The notes under the pieces are model-generated. The model ran no database searches and was not told the DNA's origin. It saw only the letters and a program-made list of their open reading frames with translations. A stretch of 64,000 bases of DNA from Valencia hispanica (Eukaryota; Chordata; Actinopteri; Cyprinodontiformes; Valenciidae), in contig OY747722.1 of NCBI GenBank assembly GCA_963556495.2, forward strand, positions 25,002,501-25,066,500. The letters run 5' to 3'. Of the stretch, positions 22,491 through 36,400 are shown piece after piece (position 1 is the stretch's first letter; each line of letters opens with the position of its first letter). The translations under genes were made by a program, and so were the position numbers.

Positions 22491-25400
22491 GTACCTCATA
22501 TGACTCATCTTGATCTATGTTTAACAAATATAACAATGAAGGATACACCTCCATGGGCTCTATGGTTTTTAGGCTTCTTTCTTTGTCTTTTTACAAGTAT
22601 GTTCAATTTGTCACCACAAGATTGATATGTTTAACATCTGTGGTTATAGGATGAAAGATTGAAAACACTTCTGTGCAAAGGTTGTAAAGGGCTCCTTTCT
22701 ATGGCTGGTGCTATAGAGGAGCAGGAAATGGTTCCACGTAAAATCCTATTTGAAAGTGAGATAGCACCCTCTAGTGGCTGTGACGAAAATACTATTATTT
22801 CAGCAAGACAATGCAAAACTGAATTTCCTTCTTTATATCTGCCTCTGGAGTGGTGAAGTTTTTCTTGTGACAAACTCTGCTACTTTGACTCAAAGTTCAC
22901 TAACAAAAATGTATAATTAGTGTTCCTGTTCCTATGGTAATATTGTTTTTGAAGTCATGCTATCTGGCAGTTGAGAAATGACGTTTAAAAGAACTAACAC
23001 AGAGAAAAATGATGAGAAATGATGAGAAAACTAATAAAAGATAGAAACAACCCAAAAACAATGGGACAGAACTGTAAATATCTGAGGGGAGTTTTCACAA
23101 GAAGTGAAAATATTGAAGGAAGATAGAACCAAAAATCACTAAACTATAATCCTAAAGCAAAACATAACAGATGCTAACACAGACAAATAAACTAACATGA
23201 TAAGGTAAACTGAATAAGGAAATGAAATAAATGAAACTCAAAACACAAACACCTAAGGAACCTAACACAAACAAGATAGAATGAGCACCCAAGTCGAAAC
23301 TTCCACAATAGTTAGGACAGTGGTCACGAATGACTGCAAGTAAAGAAAAAAAATCTCCACTGTTAGAGAACTACACAATTATTTCTACATGCCACTTTGC
23401 TAGTTTGCTACCTCTACTGGTGCTTTGACTGGATCTCTCTGCTTTGGTGAGATCAGACTGAGTTTGAGCAAACTGGACTTGCCAGGAAATAAAGGATGCT
23501 GGTGGAACTGTATAATGCTGTGGGCCAATTTGTCTTCTAAAGGTCCTGGGAATCTTTTCTGACCACAAGCCAATGTGAATTCCAATGAAAAATACAACAT
23601 TTAAAATGTAATCTGCTGGACTTTGCCAGACATCGAAAACTGGTCATTACTGGGCCCTTCAGCAGGATAATGATCCCAAACATCCAGCTAATTCAATCGG
23701 AGAGCTTCATCAGACTGTAGATTAATCACTGCCCATGGCCATTCCAGTCCCCAGTCCTAAATCCTATGGAAATGATATGATGTGATCTGAAGAGAAGAGA
23801 GCATAAGAGAGGACCAACAGCAATTTAATGAGATTATGTAAGGACAAAAGGTCAAAGATCCCACTCTGCTACAAGCTTGTATAATGTTTCAGAAGAAGGT
23901 CAGCTGGTTCCCTATTGACAAAAGGGAGGTGGGTCAAAAACAATGCCACTGTTTTTAATCTTTTATAAAATCACTCATGGTGTTCTGAACAATTGCGCAA
24001 TAATTAGAAGTTAGAGTCTGAATGTCTGTGTGCGAGATCATGCAACTGCAAAAAAACATGAATTTCTATCTCTTTAAGCATGTCTACCAGGGATGCTAAT
24101 AAGTCAAAAGAGTCCTGTTTATTACATAATCTCTCCTATATTTTAAAGAGATTTAGATTTATTGTAGATAGATTTATTTTCACTTTCTTTTGTTTTTCAC
24201 ATTTCATATTTACCTGACATGTATTGTTGGTTTTCATGGTTTAATTTGTTTGATTAAAGTGAAGCTTTTACTGACATATTAGGTACAATTTAAAGAAGCA
24301 TGTTTGCAGTACAGTAGATACAGTGCTGTGGAACACATTTAATCAGATTTAGCTTTTGGGACACATCCCAAAAATGTAAAGCAATTTTCAAATCAGTAAA
24401 CGATATTTTGATTAAAATCTAAAAATACATATATTTGCAAATGATTATTTCATCTATTCAGCAAAAAAAAAATCTATCCCAACCACCCTGTGTGGAAAAT
24501 ATAATAACACTCAATTGGTTCAGTCTAACTGGCCCTACCAAGGCCTAATTACTCCCTGATCATAGAATCAAAAAGTCACTTGAATAGAACTCTATTCAAG
24601 TGACTTTTTGATTCACTTGAATCAGGGGTACCCTTCTGACAACAATCTGAAAGATAGCCTAAAAGATTCAATACAGGCACAGGTTTTTCCAAAAGCCTTG
24701 GTACTCCAGCAATCCACAGTGAGAGTCATTATCCCTGAATGGAAATAAATTCAAACACGGATGAAGCTTCCTTGGAGTGGCTGGCCTACCAAAAGTACTT
24801 CAATACTGCATCAAGGACCAGCAAGGTGACGTTTTGGAGTGTGTGTGCCATGTTACAACTGGCATAAAACTAAGCCAGCATTTCATAAAAATAACATAAT
24901 ACCAACTGTGAAACATAGTGGCAGTTGTATGATGATTTGGGGATTCTTTGGACCTGGAGCACTTGTTATATATGATTGAACCAGGACTCCAGCTAAAACA
25001 ACCCTGAAGATGAATGTTCGGCCATTAGTTCTTGTCCTTAAGCTCAAGAGCACATTTGGTTCATGCGGATTTGCAATTTGAAGGCTTAAAACAGTTACGT
25101 GGGACAACAAAACAAGAAGAAATCTGCAAGGGCAAAGATGCTTTTTGATATCACAGCTTTTTTCATCATTAGTTTTTTTCATCTAAACAAACAAAACAAA
25201 AAAGAAATGATGGAGAATGTGGGAAACAAGCGTCTACTCCCAGAGGATCTAAAGCATTTAGGAAGTCCTTACATTAAAATCAGTTCAAGAAACAGACACG
25301 CCATTTATTGTGAGCTGTAACTGAATGAGCCTCCAGTGTATAACCACTGTGAAACAAAAGTGATAAGGTGGGTGATGGGATGTGCTGTACCGGGGCATTC

Positions 25401-25557
25401 GAGAGAAATCCATTGTTCACGGCTATCAATGGTACAGGAAGACTTTGATCAGGCCTTGGATGTAAACACCGGGCTTTGCAAGAACTGAAATTCTCCCGGA
25501 GAGGAAAGCATTTCACTCTTTGAAACAGGCAAACTAACAGAAACAGCTAGCTTGTAC
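22491..25557. mobile_element. Intergenic region with two Tc1/mariner remnants
   Basis: About 23340-24050 retains a Tc1 catalytic block on + (LQQDNDPKHP at 23657-23685, then SPVLNPMEM near 23748-23776). About 24290-25200 holds another Tc1-like piece (FPKALVLQQSTV near 24690, KHSGSCMMIWGF at 24911-24946). Both carry frame breaks. The rest of 22491-23340 shows no gene I can support. Confidence 0.6.
24565..24614. repeat. 50-bp perfect hairpin
   Basis: Two 23-nt arms (GAATCAAAAAGTCACTTGAATAG and its exact complement) are separated by a 4-nt loop AACT. It sits at the start of the decayed Tc1-like piece. Confidence 0.95.
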
Positions 25558-25950
25558 TACAATAAACTTTGGCCAGCGTCGTGCTGCTGCTGTTTGTTGT
25601 GTCTCCAAAAAGGATGGCTGCTGGAGAGGCCTGTGATGTTTCACAGAGGAAGATGTGTGCGACTGTGAACGTCTGTGTGCGTTTGGACTTGGAGAAGCAG
25701 TGATTCCTACGCCTGCTGTTCAGACAGGCAGCCTATTTGGTTATGTTTGTGTCTGGGGCATGTGTCAGGTTGCGGGACAGCTGGATGGCTTTTTATTGTC
25801 ATGATGTACAAGATCAACATGCGTGCCTGAGTTACTGATTACTTGTGATATCATTTAGTGATAAGACCTGGGCTTTAAAGCACAAAGTCCTTCGAATTAC
25901 AGTGATCTATTAGCTTGGATCCTTCCTACTGGGCCATCAGAGCTTCACAG
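25558..25950 (+). promoter_or_regulatory. Promoter/5' UTR exon block of SLCO1 copy A
   Basis: About 390 bp, strongly similar to 46588-46988 upstream of copy B (shared tracts AATAAACTTTGGCCAG, GAGCTGGATGGCTTTT-like, TGCCTGAGTTACTGATTAC). It ends in CACAG|GTAAAG, a donor for a 5' UTR exon. GTTACTGATTACT (25831-25843) resembles an HNF1 site (GTTAATNATTAAC) and is kept in copy B; human OATP1B genes are HNF1A targets. The transcription start is not resolved. Confidence 0.6.
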
Positions 25951-26345
25951 GTAAAGACTTACTGGTTTTCAATTTTTTCACAAATTTCTTCATTAGCGTG
26001 CACTGACACAATTGCCATTTTATGTAAACAGCTAATGTTAATGTAAATAGTGTAAAATGAAGTTAAACTGCTTTTTGAAAAAGTCTTTTTTAAATGGTCA
26101 TATTTTTTGCTTTGAATATCATTTGAAAAAAAAGTCTCCTTCAAGAGAATCCTAAACTTCTATATTTTTTCAAAGGTCAAGAGTTGTATAACATTATATG
26201 TTAATGTTTAATTAATCTTTTTTTTAAAGAAACGTAATATACTTTGATCCAAAATCTTGTGTTCCAAAGTTTGCTGTTTCTTTTTCAGGGCTTTCTGTGT
26301 TGTCCTTTCTCCTTTTCTGTCACAAGTTGAGCCCATAGCAGCGTC

Positions 26346-29300
26346 ATGAGCCTTGAATCCAAAAAAACACGTGAGGCATGTTGTTCCAAGCTCAAGGTTA
26401 GTCAAATTGCTTCTCTAACGATATATTGGAGTTACATTTTGGGTAAACAGTTCATGTGCAAACCGTTTCAAATGGTTTTTCCACTTATATATATAAGGCT
26501 GATGTAGATGAGAGGATGGGTATGTAGTGTGGACTTGTGGATGAAATTCTGCTAGGTACACATTTGCAACAATTTGAGCATCACAGATCCTTGCACAACG
26601 TCTTACTGTGAATCTAAATGTATTATTAAGCTTGGTGCCAAAAGTAAAGCAGATAAGGCAATATTATTTGATGATAAAACAACAACTGAACGTTTTATTT
26701 AAAAGTTTATGTGTACTGCACAGACTGATTAAAGTACATTTTCCGTCTGTGAAAAGTGCAATTTTATATATGAATAATGAATTCTTCTGTAACCTTTTAA
26801 AGCTAGCAATAGTAAATTAAATAGTTTAAAATTTTAAACGGATGGATGGATGGATGGATGGATGGAAACAAACTTTCTATAGATGCTTCTGACAATAAAT
26901 CTTAAATATCAATATTGTTACACTATTATTTTAAAGGTTGTACCACACATTGAACATTTACAATGGATGCAAATGATCATAGATGAAAATATGTTTCTTC
27001 CAATATTTTAAAGCATAATCGAAGTGAGACATATTGCAGTTTTTTTTTTTTTTGATAATTGAAATACAAATTAAATGAAGAAGCCTACTTAAAAACAGGT
27101 AATGTACTGACCCACAAAATCTACCTGTACACCTAAACTGCAATTAATGTACACATTTTGACTGCAGGTTTTTAAAATAAAACGTTTGACAATATTGAAG
27201 ATAGTATTAACTGTATTATTTTATTTTTTAAAAATTGACATGCTCTAACCATTCCAAAAACAGGGACTTCTCAAAACAGGTCTGCTTCTCAGAAGCTGAA
27301 CTTGTCATCTCTAGTACTTAGACCCTCCATGTGATGGCGCAAGACATGCCTACGATTTGATGTAGCATTTTTTAAAGAAGGTCTCAGAAATATGTGAATA
27401 AAACCAGGGGTGTCAAAAGTATTTACATTCATTACTCAAGTAGAAGTATTGATACGAAGTATTTTGTAAAAGTTAATGTATCAAGTCAAGTTTTTTTACT
27501 TAAGTAAAAGTAAAAAAGGACTGGTTTCAAAACTAGTATAAAAGAAAAAGTAATGTAAGTAAAAAAATAAAAAAAATGCAATTAAGCACTAAAGCTTAAC
27601 CTGCACCACAGCCCTATCACACCGACCCACAGATCACATTTTCCCTAAAGGCCATAATGTTATATAAAAACGTTAATATTAAAAGATTTTGGGATACACT
27701 AGACTACCTGTTTCAACCATATATATGTCCATTGAAAATGAATGCATTTTAGTGCAATACATATACATTAAAGAACCACATCTGGACTACTAAGCATTAA
27801 TGCACGTTTCATGGAGTGGAAGTTATGATGACTAGCTGCCTACTATATAACTATTGTAATGGTGCATTTGCTAGAGTGTATGCCACAGCCATCTTTGAAC
27901 TCTGCAACATATGTCTGCTACATGCGGGCTGGACTATGAAGTGAATTGTGTCAGGTGCAATCAGAGGTCTGCTACACCAAAAAACAAAACAAAAAAATTT
28001 CATTTTTAAGACATCAGGTGTGTCTTACACACACACAGTTTATTCATGCATTTATTTTTGTTAGATCCCCTCATTGCAACAGAAAGATATTGACTCAAGA
28101 TAGACCAATATCTAGACAGTTTTCTTTCCCTCCTTTATACACCCACCAGGTGTATAAAATATGTACTGGTAGTATTTATATTTAATATATTCTAACCATA
28201 TAATAATATGATCATAAACCAATATAATTCAGGGATGTGAATTGCTATCTGTCAAAATGATGGATGACCTTAAGATTGTTTTGCCACTGTTCTAAAAAAA
28301 ACGGACAAATAAGAAAAGTATTCGGTTAAAGTGACCCCAGTACGCAGTTTTTTGTCTTTGTTTTTTTTTATATATATTGTATAACAAGCCAAAATGAAAA
28401 AGGAATAACAATAAGAAAATTTTTAAAATGTTTTTAAAATATTTTTTAAATGTAAGAAGTTAAGTACAGATAATTGTGTAAAAATGTAAGGAGTAGAAAT
28501 AAAAAGTAGGCCAACCTATAATATATGTTCAAATTAAGTATGAATACCCCAAATTTCTTCTTAAGTGTGGTCTTGACACCTTTGAATAGAACAATATACT
28601 TTTGGAATTATAGAGTAAATTCACAGACACCAAAAAGAGAACTTTTTGTCACTCAGTACTTACTCATTTAGCTAACATTCAATTTCCCATTTAGTTTTTG
28701 GAAAACATTAGCTTTATCTGATACTTGCTTGCCAACTAAATGTTTAAAACAGAATTTTGTGAACATATTTATAAACATCCTTTTGAAGACATAGGATTAA
28801 ACTAGGGCAAATGTGTATATCTACACAAAATAACAATAGCTTTTTTGCATACTGCCCAGTGGACTAACACAAAAAAGTTTACACACCATTTTTTATACTT
28901 TTAGTTGGCATATTTTGAGTTTCAACCACAAAAACAGAAAGAATAGTAGACCTGAAACTTTGAATTTATCCTGTTTTTGAAAAGAAGCAATCATGACACA
29001 GATTGGGGACATAGGAGAAGCCTGAGATGAGGATTTTCTTTATTTGAGCAGACATAGTTTGTGAATTTTCAAAATATTGCATAATTCAGCTTTTGCTTTC
29101 CGAATGGGCTGCATGTCTGATTTAGGTCATATACCAGAAGTAATTTTGGTGCTAGTTGACACAGAATGTGGGTTAGGTTTTTTTTTACTGTTACAACACT
29201 TGCATTAGCACTCCTCATGCTGATTAAAGGATGCAGATTTAAAAGTAACCTAATAATGAGAACATTTTCAGAGCCCAAGTACTCCAGAACCAATCCAAAC

Positions 29301-32300
29301 ACCTAATAAATGCAACTTTGGGTACAAGATGTAGTATGTCTGCTAACTAGATATGCAAACTTTAAATGTTTATTACTGAACTGAACAACTTTTGATTTAT
29401 CTGTTCTTATTTTTGCACAAATAATCCCTTAATAGAAATCTGAAACAGTCTAGTTTTGTGAAAACATCAATAGTAATGTGTCTGTGTTTTTTACATTTTA
29501 GGATAACGCCCTAATCATTATATATCTGGTTTTATACAAGCAGGTACTGTTCAAAACAATCTTGAAATAGACCCTGATCTAATCAAGTCTAAATTGATGT
29601 GTTGTTTGAAGTTCAATCAAAGACCATTAAATCGTTCAACGCATGCTAAATGTTTAGTGTTGATCTTATCTATAACAAGGGCATATACATGATAGTGAAA
29701 TTTCAATTCAATTCAATTCAATTCAGTTTATTTATATAGCGCCAATTCACAACAGATGTCATCTCAAGGCACTTAACAAGAAGTCATTTCAATACATTTA
29801 TACAAACATTCCAATCAGTTAAAAAGTTTCCTATTTAAGGAATCCCAGCAGATTGCGTCAGTCATTGGCATGAGGTTGGGCCCCGTTGATGCAGACTTTC
29901 CAACCACAGCAATCCTTCAGCAATCCCTCATACTGAGCAAGCATGTAGCGACGGTGGAGAGGAAAAACTCCCCTTTAACAGGAAGAAACCTCCAACAGAA
30001 CCAAGCTCAGTAGGAGCGGCCATCTGCCACGACCGTCTGGGGGTTTGAGAAGACAGAGCAGAACACAGAAGGAACAGAAGATCTGATATAAGAGAACTTT
30101 CTATGTTAAAGAAAGTAAAAAGTTGATAACAGGACACAGTGGATGTTCAGTTACTGGGAGGATCATCCCAGTCGATGCCCCCCATCCAACAGGGCATTGC
30201 AGCCAAGCAGGATACCAGACCAGGTATATCTTCTATGGAGAGAAAAACACTGAGAGAAAACAAAGTTAACAGTCGAAATAACAGAATGTACTGTAATACA
30301 ACTGGAGAGTAGTAGGAGAAAAGGAAGTAGCAGAGTGAAGAAAATTGGTAAGTCTGTCCTCCAGCAGTCTAAGCCTATAGCAGCATAACTACAGATCTAG
30401 CTCAGGATGACCTAAGCCACTCTAACTATAAGCTTGATCAAAAAGGAAAGTTTTAAGCCCGGCCTTAAAAGTAAACAGAGTGTCTGCCTCACGGACTAAA
30501 GCTGGGAGCTGGTTCCACAGGAGAGGAGCCTGATAACTAAAAGATCTGCCTCCCATTCTACTTTTAGAAATCCTAGGAACTACAAGTAAACCTGCAGTCT
30601 GAGAGCGAAGTGCTCTGTTGGGAACATATGGAACAATTAGATCTCTGATGTATGATGGAGCTTGATTATTAAGGGCTTTGTATGTAAGAAGAAGGATCTT
30701 AAATTGTATTCTGGATTTAACAGGGAGCCAATGAAGGGAAGCTAAAACAGGAGAAATGTGATCTCTCTTTTTAATATTCCTCAGAACTCTTGCTGCCGCA
30801 TTTTGGATAAACTGAAGGCTTTTAATGGCATTTTGTGGACTACCTGATAGTAAAGAATTACAGTAGTCCAGCCTTGAGGTAACAAATGCATGGACTAGTT
30901 TCTCAGCATCACTCCTGGACAGGATGTTTCTAATTTTAGCAATATTCCGGAGGTGAAAGAAAGAAATCCTAGAAACCTGTTTAATATGGGATTTAAATGT
31001 CAAGTCTTGGTCAAAAATAACGCCGAGGTTCTTTACGTTATTACTGGGGGCCAATTTAATGCCATCCAGATGAAGTGATTGAATAATCAGTTTCTGTTTA
31101 AGAACTTCTGGTCCAAAGACAGCAACTTCTGTCTTGTCAGAATTTAAAAGCAAAAAGTTTAGGGTCATCCATGTTTTTATGTCTTCCAGACATGCCTGTA
31201 ATCTACCTAACTGACTGGGTTCATCAGGATTTATGGATAAATATAGTTGTGTATCATCGGCATAGCTGTGGAAATTTATGTCCTTTAAACATTGAGAAAA
31301 CAAAAACTTTTATTTATAACAGGAATGAGATATGTTCACTAAGTCATCTGATCAAATCAGTAAGTCTGACCTGAGGAACCCTGAATTATTAACATGTTGG
31401 ATATGGTCTTGCAGCTGTTCCTGTTCTCCCTGGCATTTATGTATTTTGGCAAAGCTTTTGGTGGAGGATACATGAAGAGCTCCATCACGCAGATTGAAAG
31501 GCGTTTCGACATCCCCAGCTCTCTGATAGGGGTCATCGATGGCAGCTTTGAAATGGGTTTGTGCAATTGTTTTTTGTTGAAAATGGACAGCTAAAGGAAT
31601 GTACTAGCTAAACACTGTAACTGTGCATTTAACTAAAGATTGCCTACTTCCTCCACAGGAAATTTGTTGGTGATCGCCTTTGTGAGCTACTTTGGTGCAA
31701 AGCTCCATCGCCCCAGGCTGATTGGTATCGGCTGTTTGATCATGGCCGCTGGATCCTTCATTGTTGCACTTCCGCACTTCTTACAGGGACCGTTAGTATA
31801 CAGCCTATTTACTGTGCTGCCATTTTTTTTTTGTCTTCCATATGTTATATTTTTGGCTGGTGAGGGAACTGTTCTGTATATTTCACAACAGTAAGCAAAA
31901 GTATCCAATTCCTGTCAAACCTTTACACCGTTTGTACACAGAAAATAAATGTATTGGATGTACATACAAACACATAGAAGCACTTTTTTCCCCCATGTTC
32001 TCTTTCCTCTAAAATCAATATTAATGTGAGTGGGTGAAACTGAAGTCAAATTTATTGTTCGTGTGCACAAGTTTGGCAAATAAAGCCAATTCTGATGTTG
32101 TATCGCAAACTTCAAAGTATTTTATTGGAATTTTATGTGGATAGAGGTAAATACAAATGCACACCATAACTTTCAGATTGATTTTGAAAAAAAATCATGT
32201 ATTGAAATAAAATACAATGACATTTGTAGCTGTGAACAACCAAAAAGAGACCAAGGTTGAGATTACTTTTGCAAGACACTCTAAGAAGCTTTTAGCAGAG

Positions 32301-33437
32301 GGAGCGATGTGGTTATAGCCTTCCCTAGAAAAATCTCATTCAGGTTGTTTTTGTCCTCACAGAAATTTTGAATTTGTTAAGTTAATATTTATATCAAATC
32401 ATAAAGTGAGGGAAAAAACAGAATACCTGATATAATTCTTAATTTTTCTTTCAAGGTATAAATATGAGACGAGTATGTCCCACAACACTCAGGTAAACAG
32501 CACTGAAAACATCCTGCCCTGTTTGTCCAACCACAGCCTGACTGAGAAGGACGAGATCCCTGATGTGGCAGCCATGAACGGTAACTTGTAGTTTGGATGT
32601 TCATCTACATCCACTTTGGAATTCATCCTAAATCTGCCCAGTTAGTGCTAATTGTTATATTCTATGTTTTTCTTTATCACCAAATCCTGTATAGCACCTT
32701 GAATTACAATGTTGCCTTGCCTTGCCTTGCCTTGCCTTGCCTTGCCTTGCCTTGCCTTGCCTTGCCTTGCCTTGCCTTGCCTTGCCTTGCCTTGCCTTGC
32801 TTTGCCTTGCCTTGCCTTGCCTATATAAGGTTTAAACTCAGTCTCTTTCTCCCAGCTTGTGAAAAGGCAGTTGGCTCTTCCATGTGGATCTACGTTTTCC
32901 TGGGAAACATGCTGCGTGGAATTGGAGAGACTCCCTCCATGCCATTGGGAGTATCCTATCTGGATGACTTTTCTAGACAAGAGAACACTCCTTTCTATTT
33001 GGGTATGTCTTATTTTTATTATTTGTAATACGCTGCCTCGTTTAAATAATTTTAGTTCCTGTTTAACCAAAATTTAGCTAATTAATCAAAGACCAACCAT
33101 CAGTGTCATGGGAACTAGGAGTGTGACGTAAATATTGCCTTCATAAGAACAACATGAAACTTTAACAATATTTTGGGAACAACAAAGAAAACTTTTTTTC
33201 ATAAAAAAGTAAGGGTTTTAAATATCTGTAGTCGGTGTAAAATAATAAAGTACATATTTGAGTAGTCCATATATTGTTTTAATTTGTTTGCATAATTCTA
33301 GTGTAGGGGTTTCCAACTCCAGTCCTCAGGGCTCCAACATGCCTGAATCAAATGGCTTAATTACCTGCTCATCATCTCCGTACTGCTTTGTCAATGTTAC
33401 CCCCCCCCCCCCCCCCCCAAAGTATCCATCCATCCAT

Positions 33438-33470
<33 letters not shown>

Positions 33471-36400
33471 TCCATTTAATCACAACAGGTCACCAGGGAG
33501 CATCTTCTTGTTATTGGGCAAAAAGAAGAGATATTTTTAGGATGGGTCACCAAATAACATCTTGGACTAAAACAGTGCTTAGCAAGTGAAAAAAAAACCT
33601 TTGAAATATTAAATTCACAAGAACCAAATAGGAACCATGTGCATTAGAATTATGTTCTTGTACTATTCAAGTGTGTTATATTTATAAAAGTCATTATTAT
33701 TCACATTGTTTTTTTACATGTTTCTCCCCCTCTTCTTTTTTTATGCTAGCCTGTATTTACACAACTGGAATGTTGGGCCCGATGTTTGGGTTCATGCTTG
33801 GCTCCTACCTGGCCAAGACATACGTGGACATTGGATTTGTTGATTTAGGTGAGAGATTTAGAAGAAATAAATTCTTCAAATCAAAGCAGATATACTGTAC
33901 TTTAAATATATTTGTAACTTAGCACAACATGCCAAGTGGAATTTCAATTATTCTGGGTAGCTTAAATCAACAAAGGTTATCTTTCACTCTGGATTGTGAG
34001 TGAAATCATAACTGATAAGTCTGATAAGATTTGAAATATGCTTTTACTCTTTGAACAAGACTCCAATAAAATGGTTAACCTTTGTGACTTTGAACATTTA
34101 TGGTATGGCTGTTTGGAAAGAGTAAAACCCTGAGTCATGGAGCAAGAGTTGCAGGAGACTGTTGACACAGCAAGAACTGCTCACAATTGCCATGTTTTGA
34201 ACAATTAACTGTTCCTAAACATTTGGGCCACAAAACTGTTGTTAATGGCTAAAATATCAAAAACAGTTAGATGTTACTGTAATGTTGCTGTGCTCCATTT
34301 AGACCAAAAGTTGGAGGTTTAAGGAATGACGTCAGTAATTGGATACATTCACTGTGTTCCAGGTGGCAGTTGGGAAACCTGTGGTATTATGAGATGAAGT
34401 GACCATGCTAATTGCTTAAGACAACACAAGTCGAGCATAATCTGTATTCACACTGTATAGCAAGATATTTGCTAAAACACCTTGCACAGTACTGTGTGTG
34501 ACTGATAAGAGCTGCCATAACTCAAATAAACAGTTTATTATTGTTGCTACTGCTACGTTCTATGCGTGCAGCAGCCATATTGGATTTTTAGGTTGGGGAG
34601 AATTTCAAAGTACTAATTGAATTTTCAGCGATTGCTTTAATTTTCTTTTTTTTGACTTGGAACTTTAAAATCTCCAAATTTCTTCAACAAAGGGAACATG
34701 ATAAAACAGAAACATTCTTCAGGACCCAACAATCATGCTTTTGCTCTCTCCCCAGACAGCATCACCATCACCTACAAAGACTCTCGCTGGGTGGGAGCCT
34801 GGTGGCTGGGCTTCATAGTGAATGGCACAGTGATTCTGCTGTCAAGTATCCCATTCTTTTTCCTGCCCAAGTCTTTGCCGAAACAGGGAGAGGAAGACAC
34901 CAGCAACAAAAGTACAGAGCTAGCGTCTTTTCCTGAACAGGAGAATTTCCTGCCAGATGAAAACCAGGAGGGTGAAGACAAAGAGAAAACAGTCACATTT
35001 AAAGAAATGGTTAAAGGTAACTGTGTAAAGGGTGTTTGAATAAGTTAGATATAGGTAAAGTGAGCTGAATTACGGTGTACAGGTCATACCAGATCAATGG
35101 CGACTCTCATTTACCCTAATGTTTTGTTGTTTACCAGATTTTTTTCCTTCACTGAAAAGACTCTTCAGGAACAGCATCTTCTCAATGATAATCATCACCA
35201 ACCTGGTTGCAGTCAATGGCTTTGTTGGCATGATCACCTTCAAACCAAAGTACATGGAGCAGATCTATGGCCAGGCAGCATCCAGAGCTAATTTTCTCAT
35301 AGGTACACCCTCCCATTTCATGTTTGCTCCAGCTGAAACAATGATGTTGTCAAAGGGAAGTGTTATTGTGTGTGAAAGATCTGACTCAAGAATGTAGGCA
35401 ATAAATTACCCACTGTGAGATCTTCCTTTTTGCAAGTGTTTGTCAAGTCTAGAAGCTATATTTAGCATTTACTGGAACTATTGCTTAGAGCAGAATTTTC
35501 CAATCTAACAAACTATCACCCCCCCCCCCCCCCATTCAGGCATTTTGAACCTACCTGCAGTTGCTCTGGGTTTCATCACTGGTGGTTTTGTCCTGAAGCG
35601 TTTTAAACTGGGAGTAGTTGGAGCGGCCAGGGTGTCCATCACTGCATCTCTTGGAGCCTTTTGTATGCTTTGCCTTCAGGGTTTCTTTCACTGCGACAAT
35701 GCAGAGGTGGCTGGTTTAACTGTTGCATACCAAGGGTGAGTGGGGCACACGTACACACGCAACCCAACTCCTTTTTACTAAATTATAATTTTCAGTCATC
35801 GATATTCTCACAATTGTCTCACATGTCTCTTTTGCACCAGTTATCCACAAGTATCCTACAATCATTCGACTATGTTGTTGCCATGTAACATGGGCTGTTC
35901 CTGCTCGATGAAGCACTGGGATCCAGTGTGCGCCTATAATGGTATTACATATGCCTCACCCTGCCTGGCTGGCTGCCAAACCTCCACCGGAAAAGGAAAA
36001 GCAATGGTGAGTTTTTTTCACAGAAGTTAACACGAGCCAATCTGGAATGATTCTATTCCAACTTTCTTTTTTGTATTTTCATATTTTTCCAATTGTTTTT
36101 AGTCTTTTCATTGCATCAAAGAATAGCATTTGTTGGAGTTCAACTTGTAACCAGAGGGTTGCTGGTTCGAGCCCCAGCTCTGTCAGTCTCAGTCGTTGTG
36201 TCCTCGGGCAAGAGACTTAACCCTTCTGCCTACTGGTGGTGGTCAGAGGGCCCGGTGGCGCCAGTGTTCGGCAGCCTCGGTTCTGTCAGTGGGCCCCAGG
36301 GTAGCTGTGGCTATGTGTGTGAATGAATGGGTGAATGACTGAATGTAGTTTTAAGCACTTTGGGGTCTAGGACTAAATAAAGCGCTGTACAGGCCCTTTA

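Noticed and set aside
22012..31414. A bacterial-type operon or defence system
   Set aside because: Gene structure, repeats and splice sites throughout are those of a vertebrate nuclear genome; no prokaryotic signals.
32597..33028. Long open frame with repeated LPCLA, and its antisense with GKARQ
   Set aside because: It is the (TTGCC)n microsatellite read in frame; real coding starts at exon 32856 in another context.
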